Source: an uncultured Pseudomonadota bacterium (GTDB lineage Bacteria; Pseudomonadota; Alphaproteobacteria; RF32; CAG-239). Taken from it: a stretch of 64,000 nt of DNA. The number at the start of each line of letters is the position of its first letter. Within the stretch, counting starts at the first letter, position 1. The position numbers were made by a program, and so were the translations under genes. Below the pieces are notes generated by a model. It worked only from the letters and a program-made list of their open reading frames with translations, searched no databases and was not told the origin of the DNA. Below, piece after piece: positions 1 to 7,508 of the stretch. The stretch is taken from contig CASDYX010000006.1 of the NCBI GenBank assembly GCA_949286215.1, positions 54,348 through 118,347 on the forward strand. Reading direction: 5' to 3'.

Positions 1-32
1 TACCAAAAGGCTTAAAAATATGTATCTTTTTT

Positions 33-863
33 TCATAATTTTCCCCCTGAGTTGATGTTCTTTTGATGTAGATAGTTTTGTATTATTTGCTCTATCTGGT
101 GTTGGGTGGAAGAATCGCTGTTTGAATTGCGTAATTCTTCTACTAAAAACTCAAAACATTGGTTATTTTGCATATATGCAAAAGATGAATTGTAGTTTAA
201 ATCAAATATCCAACAAATCAAGAACAATATAGAATCACTGTTGGTATGGACATCTGGGTAGCGAATAACTTCTTGTTTTAGAAAAGTATTTAAGGCCTCT
301 TGAGAAACAGGCGTTTTTTGAGAAGTTTTCTTTTTAATGTTAAACAAAGTCCAGATATCTTGTCCGCTTTCGGATAAAAGCTTGAAATTGGCGATTTTAT
401 CGGCGTCTCGAACCAAAAATGTTATTTTTTCTATTTCGTATTTGAGCTGGGGATCTTCAAGAGTATAATATTCTGGGTCATTATAAAGCTCTTCTATCAT
501 GTGGCCATGGTGCTTTATAGGTATGATTATTCGAGGATTATAGTATTCAGGGATATTGGCCAGAATGTTATAGCCCAGTATTCCATGGTCGGTGCTTTGT
601 TCGGGAAATTGGGTTTTGGAGGTGATTTCTGCAAAACGCCCTATATCATGTAATAAAAGAGCTTTTCTTGCTTCTTTAATTCGTTGAGATGACCAGTTTT
701 TGAATACGTTTTCTTCTTTAAGGAGGAAGTTTCCTGCTTCTAAGACTTGGTAGGAGTGTTGAATTTTTTCTTTAGTGAGAGAGGTCATGTATTTATCGTG
801 TTTGGCTATTTCCAAACATTTAAGGTATTCATTTTGTAACAAATCTTTTTCTTTTTCCAACAT
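33..863 (-). CDS. HD-domain phosphohydrolase
   Basis: A 276-residue soluble protein of the HD metal-dependent phosphohydrolase superfamily. The metal ligands are visible in order: His36, the doublet His72-Asp73 in LLLHDIGRF, His93, His118-His119, and Asp153 in RDADK. Such proteins usually hydrolyse nucleotides or phosphoesters. No second catalytic or signalling domain is seen, so the substrate is unknown. There is no signal peptide, so it should be cytoplasmic. It is the last gene at the left edge, with an SD-like AAGGAG upstream of the start. An intrinsic-terminator-like hairpin at 931-977 on the same strand separates it from whatever is transcribed upstream. The family is sure; the specific role is not. 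Confidence 0.8.
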   Translation of the reverse strand: MLEKEKDLLQNEYLKCLEIAKHDKYMTSLTKEKIQHSYQVLEAGNFLLKEENVFKNWSSQRIKEARKALLLHDIGRFAEITSKTQFPEQSTDHGILGYNILANIPEYYNPRIIIPIKHHGHMIEELYNDPEYYTLEDPQLKYEIEKITFLVRDADKIANFKLLSESGQDIWTLFNIKKKTSQKTPVSQEALNTFLKQEVIRYPDVHTNSDSILFLICWIFDLNYNSSFAYMQNNQCFEFLVEELRNSNSDSSTQHQIEQIIQNYLHQKNINSGGKL

Positions 864-930
864 TTGTAACTCCTTGTTGATAAAAGAAAATATGCCAGAA
901 AATGTTAATTTAAATTTAATATCAAAAAAA

Positions 931-977
931 AGAGCGCCTGAAAATTATCTTTTGAGGGATAATTTTATAGGCGCTCT
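931..977 (-). terminator. Orphan long hairpin with T-run, minus strand
   Basis: Nested inverted repeat: AGAGCGCCT at 931-939 pairs with AGGCGCTCT at 969-977, and the inner AAAATTATC/GATAATTTT arms extend the stem to about 19 pairs with one bulge. An eight-A run at 924-931 on the plus strand becomes a T-run after the stem on the minus strand, so it looks like an intrinsic terminator read leftwards. No minus-strand gene lies just upstream of it. It could end a small RNA or act as an attenuator before the HD gene. Confidence 0.6.
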
Positions 978-1186
978 CCATGGTCAATTACAAACAATTA
1001 AGTACTATGCGAACTTCACAGCTAACATAATTCTTTTATATCGTAATTGTTGATGATGATTGCTTTTTAAGATGAAACTTAAAAAATAAACGGAATAAAA
1101 TCACCATCACACAATTATATCTTACTAATTTTTTTACTGGCTTTAGCCTACTCTGATTTATGAGAAAGTCAAGGATTATATAACCC
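978..1186. other. Gene-free stretch
   Basis: No credible coding region on either strand; only very short frames without ribosome binding sites. Together with its flanks it forms the one gap of more than 300 bases without a protein gene in the window (864-1397, then a tRNA). It is AT-rich with no obvious repeat. If the hairpin at 931-977 is a terminator, a small minus-strand RNA could be encoded here, but no convincing promoter was found. Confidence 0.4.
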
Positions 1187-1209
1187 AAAAGGTCTCAAAA
1201 TGAGACCTT
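1187..1209 (-). terminator. Second copy of the tRNA-Lys terminator
   Basis: AAGGTCTC (1189-1196) and GAGACCTT (1202-1209) form a perfect 8-bp stem with a 5-base loop. On the minus strand it follows a truncated copy of the tRNA-Lys 3' end, exactly as the intact terminator follows the real tRNA. The T-run is weaker here (four bases). Confidence 0.6.
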
Positions 1210-1235
1210 CTTTTATTGGTAGGCGCGTGGGGGTT
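1202..1235 (-). repeat. Partial duplicate of tRNA-Lys 3' end plus trailer
   Basis: A 34-bp direct repeat, identical to 1383-1416. It contains the encoded CCA end, the 3' acceptor strand and the 3' side of the T-arm of tRNA-Lys, plus the first part of the terminator. Only about 18 bases of tRNA are retained, so this is not a functional gene. It could be a recombination (att-like) footprint at a tRNA 3' end or the remains of a tandem tRNA duplication. Confidence 0.75.
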
Positions 1236-1365
1236 ACTCTGCGCTTTCAGCTTGAGTTGCACGGGCGCTCATGAGCTAATGCTCACCGCGATACCCCCGT
1301 ATCGCTTTCGCTTGTAGTCAAACCCCAGTCCTCTGGGCTTCGAACCCAACTTTGCCTAAGCCAAC
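1236..1365. repeat. GC-rich palindromic island between tRNA 3' copies
   Basis: A short segment clearly richer in G+C than its surroundings, holding several compact perfect hairpins: TGAGC/GCTCA (1272-1285, TAAT loop), GCGATAC/GTATCGC (1288-1305, CCCC loop) and CCCAG/CTGGG (1324-1337, TCCT loop). No open frame of note. The stems differ in sequence but share a tetraloop design, which suggests a folded RNA or a palindromic insertion element rather than a degraded gene. Confidence 0.5.
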
Positions 1366-1390
1366 AAAAAAAGGCCTCTTACGAGACCTT
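1366..1390 (-). terminator. tRNA-Lys terminator
   Basis: AAGGCCTC (1371-1378) pairs with GAGACCTT (1383-1390) across a TTAC loop with one G-U pair. The A-run at 1366-1372 reads as a T-run on the minus strand, directly downstream of the tRNA. Confidence 0.8.
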
Positions 1391-1397
1391 CTTTTAT

Positions 1398-1473
1398 TGG
1401 TAGGCGCGTGGGGGTTCGAACCCCAGACCCACTGATTAAGAGTCAGTTGCTCTACCAACTGAGCTACGCACCC
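1398..1473 (-). tRNA. tRNA-Lys (anticodon CUU)
   Basis: A 76-base tRNA read on the minus strand, with encoded CCA. The acceptor stem GGGTGCG pairs with CGCGCCT (including G-U pairs). The D-arm contains AGCTCAGTTGGTAGAGC, the anticodon loop is CTCTTAA giving CUU for lysine, and the T-arm is TGGGG-TTCGAAC-CCCCA. It has its own promoter at 1488-1516 and a terminator at 1366-1390, so it looks monocistronic. Its last 18 bases recur at 1202-1235. Confidence 0.95.
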
Positions 1474-1487
1474 ATAAACTATGCCGG

Positions 1488-1516
1488 AATATAAACCTCT
1501 CAGATTTTTTTTGCAA
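1488..1516 (-). promoter_or_regulatory. Sigma-70-type promoter of tRNA-Lys
   Basis: On the minus strand TTGCAA (1511-1516) and TATATT (1488-1493) are separated by exactly 17 bases, placing initiation a few bases upstream of the tRNA 5' end at 1473. Confidence 0.7.
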
Positions 1517-1636
1517 GTGTTTTTTTTGAGTTTATAAAAAATATCTTTTTAGGGCTCTTAATAAACCTTTAATAATGTATATGTTATTTTTATATCAATT
1601 ATTTTATTGAGTACTGATAATGAAAGGATTTTTTCC

Positions 1637-2056
1637 ATGATGAAAAAAAGTTTGGGGTGCTTGGTTGTTTCTTCTTTGGCTCTTTTCGCCTCATCTGCTC
1701 AAGCTGATTTATATCAAGAATGCTTGGATAAAAATTATATGAGCGATAAAGAAATGGCTAGATGTAATGATGATGAAGCTACTCGTATTATGGGCGAAAT
1801 CAGAAAAAAAGTAAATTCAATGGCCGCTACCAACTATTTTAACAATTGGGACCCTGCTAAAAAGAATTTTAAGGTCTTGTTGTCAAATTGGGATAATTTG
1901 CGTAACGAATATTGTGATTTATATGGATATGCTTATACTCAAGGTTTAGGAACAATTTCTGTCTTGCAGACTTCTAAGTGCAATCTTGATATGAATAAAC
2001 GTTTCTTAGATGATTTAGAAAATATTGTGAATATTTATAAAGAAAATGCTATTTAA
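1637..2056 (+). CDS. LprI-like (DUF1311-type) periplasmic protein
   Basis: A small exported protein of about 139 residues. The start at 1637 is preferred over a frame opening at 1607 because AAAGGA lies 8 bases upstream and a typical signal peptide follows, cleaved after SSAQA. The mature part has the pattern of the LprI/DUF1311 family: YQECLDK near the N-terminus, a middle helix with W..LRNEYCD, and a late Cys before a KRFLDDLE helix. Family members include inhibitors of host lysozyme. Function here is an inference from fold only. The stop overlaps the upstream end of the frame of the next gene, a paralogue. Confidence 0.7.
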   Translation: MMKKSLGCLVVSSLALFASSAQADLYQECLDKNYMSDKEMARCNDDEATRIMGEIRKKVNSMAATNYFNNWDPAKKNFKVLLSNWDNLRNEYCDLYGYAYTQGLGTISVLQTSKCNLDMNKRFLDDLENIVNIYKENAI

Positions 2057-2070
2057 TGTATGAGGTTGTT

Positions 2071-2478
2071 ATGAGAAAAAATCTTGTTGCTTTTACTTTT
2101 GCTTTATTAATGGGTGCTCAAAGTGTTCAGGCTTCTGACTATGGTTTGTGCATTAATCGCTCTAAAGGTGATTGGCGGAAACAGGTTGTTTGTCAACAAG
2201 ATGAAACCAGACGCTTGATGCGCGAAATCACTAATACTTATGCAAAGTTAGCTCGAGATCCTCATTTTAATCGGCTAAATAGCGGCAAAACAGCTCTTAA
2301 TGATCAATTTAAAGCTTGGCAAGAGTATCGCAACAGCTATTGTGCTTATTGGGAAAAAGCTCAATCTGGGTATGGAGACGAAGAATATCATCGTGCCGAG
2401 TGTATGCGCCTTATTAGCCAAAAACACTATGATGATTTGGAAAATTTAATTACCAGAGCTTATGCCGTCAGAGAATAA
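2071..2478 (+). CDS. LprI-like (DUF1311-type) periplasmic protein, paralogue
   Basis: About 135 residues, clearly related to its upstream neighbour: signal peptide ending SVQA, an early YGLCINR, a central W.EYRNSYC and a late C-x(9)-YDDLENL helix. The start at 2071 has TGAGG five bases upstream; an earlier ATG at 2056 lies inside the preceding stop and lacks spacing. The 14-base gap to the first copy makes a two-gene operon. Family members bind or inhibit lysozyme or have unknown envelope roles. It converges with the histidine kinase gene only 2 bases downstream, with no terminator visible between them. Confidence 0.7.
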   Translation: MRKNLVAFTFALLMGAQSVQASDYGLCINRSKGDWRKQVVCQQDETRRLMREITNTYAKLARDPHFNRLNSGKTALNDQFKAWQEYRNSYCAYWEKAQSGYGDEEYHRAECMRLISQKHYDDLENLITRAYAVRE

Positions 2479-2480
2479 TC

Positions 2481-3893
2481 TTATTTGTGTAGTGAAAAAT
2501 AAAAGCAACTTCCCTTCCCTGTTTGGCTAAAAATGTGAATTTTAGTCTTTAGGAGTTTTGCTATTCTTTTTACTATACCTAAACCCAGGCCAACACCTTG
2601 TATGCGACAAACGGGTTGTTGCGGGCTTTGATAAAAATCTTCAAAAATTTTTTCTTGCTCTTTGGGCGAAATTCCGCAGCCATTGTCGATAATTTTTACC
2701 ATTATGCTTTCTTGCGAATTTTTGACTCCGAGTAAAACTTTATTGCGGGTGTATTTGAATGCGTTATTTAATAAATTACGCAATAAACGTTCCAGCAATA
2801 TCGGGTCGCTATGGATTTTTTTGTGGGCCGGAATATATTTGAATGAAATATGTTGTTTAAGAGCCAGTTCCTCATATTCTTTGGCAAGTCTAATGATGAG
2901 CTCACCAACATCAAAAAATTGCGGCTGATATTTAACGCCTCCGGCTTCAATTTTAGAGATATCGAGTAAATTATCTAACAATGTATGTAAGTTAATTGCC
3001 GAATCTTCTATCTTATTAACCAACATCTTTTGCATGATTGTTAGTTGCTCGTCTTTTAATGAAGAAATAAACAATCTCAAAGCTTGCATCGGTTGTCTCA
3101 GGTCATGACTGGCTTGGGCTAAAAAATAAGATTTGGCATCGCTTAATTCTTCGGCTCGTTTTTTGGCTTTTTGCAGCTCTTGCTGAATTTCTACATGGTT
3201 TGTGATGTCTTGAAATGTACCGGCGATTAATTTTTTGTGGTTTTCATAAATTATGCCGGCCTTAAAAGTACAATATAACAATTTGTGTTGAGAATTATAA
3301 ATTCTTAGCGTTCCCTCAACCGTTTTCTCTGTCTTTAGTAACTCCCTTAACTTTGTTTTGTAAAAAGGAATATCCTCAGGGTACATCCTTTCTTTGAAGA
3401 GATTGCGCATTGGCGAAATAATGGGTTCTTTTTCTCCGAAAATACGATACATTTCTGCTGACCAATAGAGCTTTTTGGTGGAAAGCTCTAACTCCCAATA
3501 TCCTAAATTGGTTACTTTTTCAGCAAAACTCAGACGCTGACGTGTCTTTTGTAGCTTCGTATCAAGCTGATGAAGAAGCGTGATGTCTTCTAAACAAAGA
3601 CTTAAACACCCAGCATGGAGCGGAAAAAGTATGGTTTTGTAAATTCGGTTGTGGTCGGTTAGTATGAAACTGTATGACTGACAATCTGTCAGAACTCGGT
3701 GCAATGCATGGTCAAATACGCCGACAGATAAAACATCAAGGTATGTTATGAGCTGAGTTCCAATATAGTTTTCCAAATGCCATGCGATGCATGCCGGTCG
3801 GTTTGCGTATAAAATCCTCCCTGATGAGTCTATTTTAATTAGTAAGTTTGTGGTTTTATTTAATAAGTCTTCATTCGAGGAGTGTTCTTTCAT
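2481..3893 (-). CDS. PAS-domain sensor histidine kinase
   Basis: A 470-residue soluble kinase. An N-terminal PAS-like domain (about 10-110) and a second PAS/PAC domain (about 120-235) precede a short coiled coil and a HisKA domain with the phospho-accepting His263 in ASHDLRQPMQAL. The HATPase domain shows the N-box LLNNAFKYT (about 374-382), G1 DNGCGI and G2 GVGLGLGI. No membrane segment is present, so it should sense a cytoplasmic signal. No receiver domain or response regulator gene is nearby, so it is an orphan. SD AGGAT lies upstream of the start. It sits just downstream of the Gld-like ABC operon on the same strand, but no functional link is evident. Confidence 0.88.
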   Translation of the reverse strand: MKEHSSNEDLLNKTTNLLIKIDSSGRILYANRPACIAWHLENYIGTQLITYLDVLSVGVFDHALHRVLTDCQSYSFILTDHNRIYKTILFPLHAGCLSLCLEDITLLHQLDTKLQKTRQRLSFAEKVTNLGYWELELSTKKLYWSAEMYRIFGEKEPIISPMRNLFKERMYPEDIPFYKTKLRELLKTEKTVEGTLRIYNSQHKLLYCTFKAGIIYENHKKLIAGTFQDITNHVEIQQELQKAKKRAEELSDAKSYFLAQASHDLRQPMQALRLFISSLKDEQLTIMQKMLVNKIEDSAINLHTLLDNLLDISKIEAGGVKYQPQFFDVGELIIRLAKEYEELALKQHISFKYIPAHKKIHSDPILLERLLRNLLNNAFKYTRNKVLLGVKNSQESIMVKIIDNGCGISPKEQEKIFEDFYQSPQQPVCRIQGVGLGLGIVKRIAKLLKTKIHIFSQTGKGSCFYFSLHK

Positions 3894-3904
3894 TTTATCC
3901 TATC

Positions 3905-4876
3905 TCAACCATTGGCGTAAGTAAATAAGCGCTTTCCTTCAATGGGAGATATCTGGAAATACCAACCATCATAGAGAAAGCTGTTATTTTTGATATAATC
4001 ATTCGTTTGTCTGGTTGGTAGAGGGGTGGTTGAAAAAGTTTGTTTTAGCCAATAAACATTGTTATCGGTTAAAATTTCAATATTGCGAACCAGTCCGTCA
4101 AATTCTGTTAAACTTATGTAGGCGCGATTGGGATATAAAGTATCATCAAAATTTTGGGCGGAAATTACTTTTTCAAACGGAAGGTACTGAAAAATTTGTA
4201 AAATTTGAGCAAAATCTGATGGAGCTAAATCTTTTCCTTGCTGTGTTTGGAATGGATAGCTTTTGTCTTTTCTTCTATATTGCTTATTGTTTAATTTTAG
4301 TTGCTGGATATTGTTCTCTTCAATGGATGTTATGGGTTGCTGAACCCATGAGAAAAGTTGTTTGGGAAAGTTTATGTATTGATTTAGGGTATAAATTGAT
4401 GTGTCGGTTGGTCGCATGGCAAAGGTGCCCTCTTTATCAGGGGTTGATGCACCCAGAAGAATATGTTCAACGACGCGTCCTTGCGCGTCTTTGATGCTTA
4501 GTGATGAGGCCAGAGTTTTTTTGTCTCCAGAGGTTTGAAGATTGAGCTCTGTGATTAGGTTCGGGGTTGTGTTTTGTTTGTTGGCAATTCGTGCAGTTTT
4601 TAGGGAGGTTAGCAAATTATGCATTAAGTTAAAATCAGCGTAATAGTAGTCGGCTTCCTTTACCTGCCACAAATGTCCTTCGGGCAGAAGTGTGACTTGA
4701 CCGCTTGGGGTAGATATTTGAATTTCGGCAATGTCTGTAAATACTTCTTCGGCTATGTATAAATTGCCGTTTTCAAGTGCACTATCCGTATGGCGGACAA
4801 AAATTAATGCACTAATGGCACATAAAGCACTTATGCCAGCCAATAGTCCGGCTAATTTAATTTGAGCGAAGTTCAT
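3905..4876 (-). CDS. DUF4340-type membrane-anchored protein of Gld-like ABC operon
   Basis: A 323-residue protein with one N-terminal membrane segment (about 7-27) and a long extracytoplasmic domain that looks like the DUF4340 family, commonly found last in operons with GldG-like proteins. Pieces such as LPEGHLWQVKEADYYYAD and the repeated beta-rich layout fit that family. It overlaps the GldG-like gene by 20 bases, implying translational coupling. It probably works with the ABC transporter in the envelope; the exact role is unknown. Confidence 0.7.
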   Translation of the reverse strand: MNFAQIKLAGLLAGISALCAISALIFVRHTDSALENGNLYIAEEVFTDIAEIQISTPSGQVTLLPEGHLWQVKEADYYYADFNLMHNLLTSLKTARIANKQNTTPNLITELNLQTSGDKKTLASSLSIKDAQGRVVEHILLGASTPDKEGTFAMRPTDTSIYTLNQYINFPKQLFSWVQQPITSIEENNIQQLKLNNKQYRRKDKSYPFQTQQGKDLAPSDFAQILQIFQYLPFEKVISAQNFDDTLYPNRAYISLTEFDGLVRNIEILTDNNVYWLKQTFSTTPLPTRQTNDYIKNNSFLYDGWYFQISPIEGKRLFTYANG

Positions 4877-6758
4877 TTGCCATCTCCTCTATTCTTTTTT
4901 GTTCTCTCTTTTGTATAATGAGGTATATGAGTAAAATCAGTAAAATCGTTAATAACGGAATATAAATAATGTTATAATCAGTTATACGACTGAGTTTTTG
5001 AGTGTTTTCTTCTTTGATAAGGTATGCAAGTTTATTAATTTCTTGTTGCAATTTCGAAATTCGTTGCTTGTTATTTTCTAGTTCTTTGATTTGCTGAGCT
5101 GTCAAAGGTGTAAATGCTTGTTGGGTTGCTTTGGCGTAGTTTTGTGCCAAAAGCTGTCTTTGGTTTAGCTCAAATTGTGCTTGGCTATAAGCGTTGGCGT
5201 ATTTGTTAAATGTTTGATTGTAGATGTTTTCACCAACGGTTTTTATGTTGAGCGGCTCAGAAGTATGTAAGCCTAGAATATCATCTTTTCCGGTCAGGTA
5301 GTCCAGAAAACGTATCAATAAAGTGCCGTTATCGTAAACAGGAGCTAATCCATAAACCGGATTGTTTAGCGTTGAGCCGGTATCGGCCCAATTTTCGGCA
5401 ACGATAAAGTCGCTGTCAGCCAAGATTATGATTTTTCCCGGAGCTATGGAATAAGATAAATAAGGCGGTAATTTTTTAGCACTTGGTGTTCCAGTCAAGA
5501 TGTTTTCCGAAAAAGCCGAGGAAAATTTTCCTTCGATTTCGGCTGCCAAAATATATTGTTCGCTCCCTTCCTGAAACTTATTTTCTAATTCGGCTTGATT
5601 TTGTTTAATAAAAGAATCTTTGCTTACCCAATTGGCGTGAGATGTGGTGGTGAGCAGAGGCGTAAATTTGATTTGAGGATTATCAGTTTGTGGCAAAATT
5701 ATGCCTGAACTCTTAATTCTGATTTGGCTTAATCCCTGTGTCGCCGAATTTTCTTGGTTAATTTGCTCGGGGTTTAGTAATAGCCAATAAGGATAGTTTT
5801 TGGTTTGGGAGCCAATAGAAGTATTGATTTGAGTGAGTTCTCCTAATTTTCTATCACCTATGACTTTATCTTGCGGAATCGTAAAACCCCAATTTTTAAA
5901 TAAAGAATTCATATTAGCGGTTAAGGCACTTAGTTTTCCTTTATCAGCGGCCTTCTTTTCACTGTAAATATCAGAGATTATAATTAATTTTCCGCCTCGC
6001 AAAACATATTGATCTAATGCGTAAGCAAACAGCGGGCTTAGTTTGTTTATATTGATAACAATCAAGACATCAATATTGTTGGGAATTTGCGCTATTCTAT
6101 CGCTTAATTCAACAATATTATAGTCGTTTTGTATCTGTGCAACAATTGCCCAATTAGGAATTGATTGACCGTAAGCGTGGGTGATGAGCGGAAGTTGGGG
6201 GCTGACCAAGCCGATGTTTTTGTGTGAGCCGGTATTGATTTTTGCTAAAATTCGACTGATATCGGTTTCAAGGTAACCACTGCGGGCAGCAATGAAGTTG
6301 GGAATAACGGCTGATTTGCCCAAAGCATTGGAGATGACGGCGCCAAAATAGAGGTTGCTTTGGCCAGTTGTGTCAGGTAAGGGTTTTATCCCTGCTCTTT
6401 TGGCATCTTCTTCGGCTGAAGAAAATGGTTTAGGGTCAATGATTTCAATCTTTATCTTATCGGCTCCGGCAATTTGTTGATATTTTCTCAAATATCTGGT
6501 GACAAATTGTGCGTAGTTGGCGTAAGCAGGATTTTCCTGAGCTAAGGAGTTTGATAAATATAGCTTGATTTGTACCGGAGATGTCAGAGATGAAAGTAGC
6601 TTTTTACTTGCCGGAGAAAGCGAGTATTTTTGGCTCGTCGTCATATCTATTTTTAGAGACGGTGCGAGTAAACGAACAGTGATGTTGAGGCCTAAGAATA
6701 TCACCACAATCAGTAAAATAAAAATGATTAGCGGAAAGCTTTTATTTTTATGGGTCAT
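4857..6758 (-). CDS. GldG-like auxiliary protein of ABC transporter
   Basis: A 633-residue protein with a membrane helix at each end (about 11-30 and 598-617) and a large extracytoplasmic region. The early pattern DMTTSQKYSLSPASKKLLSSL and the segment ending IIDPKP are typical of the GldG/ABC_transp_aux family, in which a ThuA-like domain follows (for example the GGKLIIISD stretch). A coiled coil precedes the last helix. The start has AAGGAG upstream. In Bacteroidota the relatives support gliding; outside that phylum the system occurs without gliding and its substrate is unknown. Confidence 0.82.
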   Translation of the reverse strand: MTHKNKSFPLIIFILLIVVIFLGLNITVRLLAPSLKIDMTTSQKYSLSPASKKLLSSLTSPVQIKLYLSNSLAQENPAYANYAQFVTRYLRKYQQIAGADKIKIEIIDPKPFSSAEEDAKRAGIKPLPDTTGQSNLYFGAVISNALGKSAVIPNFIAARSGYLETDISRILAKINTGSHKNIGLVSPQLPLITHAYGQSIPNWAIVAQIQNDYNIVELSDRIAQIPNNIDVLIVININKLSPLFAYALDQYVLRGGKLIIISDIYSEKKAADKGKLSALTANMNSLFKNWGFTIPQDKVIGDRKLGELTQINTSIGSQTKNYPYWLLLNPEQINQENSATQGLSQIRIKSSGIILPQTDNPQIKFTPLLTTTSHANWVSKDSFIKQNQAELENKFQEGSEQYILAAEIEGKFSSAFSENILTGTPSAKKLPPYLSYSIAPGKIIILADSDFIVAENWADTGSTLNNPVYGLAPVYDNGTLLIRFLDYLTGKDDILGLHTSEPLNIKTVGENIYNQTFNKYANAYSQAQFELNQRQLLAQNYAKATQQAFTPLTAQQIKELENNKQRISKLQQEINKLAYLIKEENTQKLSRITDYNIIYIPLLTILLILLIYLIIQKREQKRIEEMANELRSN

Positions 6759-6767
6759 GGTTGCTCC

Positions 6768-7508
6768 TTACTGCTTTTTATAGTCAATGGCGACACGATT
6801 TAGCCACAAAATCAGAATAGTTAATGATAAAAAGTATGTTAGATTATCCAACCCAGGTTCGCCTTGGGTCATGTCTTGGTAGTTATGATAAAAATTCAGA
6901 GATTGGCTGAGCCTATAGGTTATGTTTTCTGATAAATTAAATAAGGGGGACAGAATAAAATCATAGTTTAGTGAGATAAGCAGCCAACCGCTAAATACCG
7001 AAAATAAGTAAGCTAATACGGCGTTGTTGTTAAAAGAAGAAATCAGACAGCCAATAGATGTTAAGACCATAATGGTTAATAGTGTGCCGATATAGCCTGA
7101 TAAAACATTTGCCCAATCAAGCTCGGTTAAAAAAGAAACATAAATGATAAACGGGCTGGTTAAAACCAAAAGCAAAAGTCCAAACAAAACGGCGGCACTG
7201 AACTTGCCAAGAATGATTGAATTATAGGAAATCGGTTGCGTTAAAATAAATTCCATTGTGCCGGAGCGGCGCTCATCAGCCCAGAGCTTCATGGTGAGTG
7301 CCGGAATCAATATGACTAAAATTTCAGGCTGATAGCTGAAAAAGGATATTAGTCCGGTGTTGTTGTTCATAAAAAAATAGGCCGAGTAAAAGGTGGAAAA
7401 CATTGAGATGACTAAATAGACTCCAATGATGATATAAGCTGTCGGAGTGCGGAAATAACTGCCGAATTCTTTTTTGAGAATGGTTAAACTATCTGTCAAC
7501 ATCTTCAT
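6768..7508 (-). CDS. ABC-2 type permease, GldF-like
   Basis: A 246-residue inner-membrane permease with six predicted hydrophobic segments and the ABC-2 family landmark LWADERRSGTMEFILTQPIS near residues 75-95. It begins 20 bases inside the end of the ATPase gene and ends 9 bases before the GldG-like gene, so the order ATPase, permease, GldG-like, DUF4340 forms one operon. Expected to form the membrane part of the transporter. The substrate is not known. Confidence 0.85.
   Translation of the reverse strand: MKMLTDSLTILKKEFGSYFRTPTAYIIIGVYLVISMFSTFYSAYFFMNNNTGLISFFSYQPEILVILIPALTMKLWADERRSGTMEFILTQPISYNSIILGKFSAAVLFGLLLLVLTSPFIIYVSFLTELDWANVLSGYIGTLLTIMVLTSIGCLISSFNNNAVLAYLFSVFSGWLLISLNYDFILSPLFNLSENITYRLSQSLNFYHNYQDMTQGEPGLDNLTYFLSLTILILWLNRVAIDYKKQ

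Noticed and set aside
775..1053. A 92-codon plus-strand frame across the start of the HD gene and the orphan hairpin
   Set aside because: It overlaps a recognised gene antisense and continues through a terminator-like hairpin; composition is not protein-like.
1398..1473. Active integrase-type genomic island at tRNA-Lys
   Set aside because: The repeat pair encloses only 147 bases and no integrase gene is seen in the window, so only a remnant can be claimed.
4015..4494. A 159-codon plus-strand frame opposite the DUF4340 gene
   Set aside because: Antisense shadow; the minus-strand frame fits the operon with overlapping starts and a known family.
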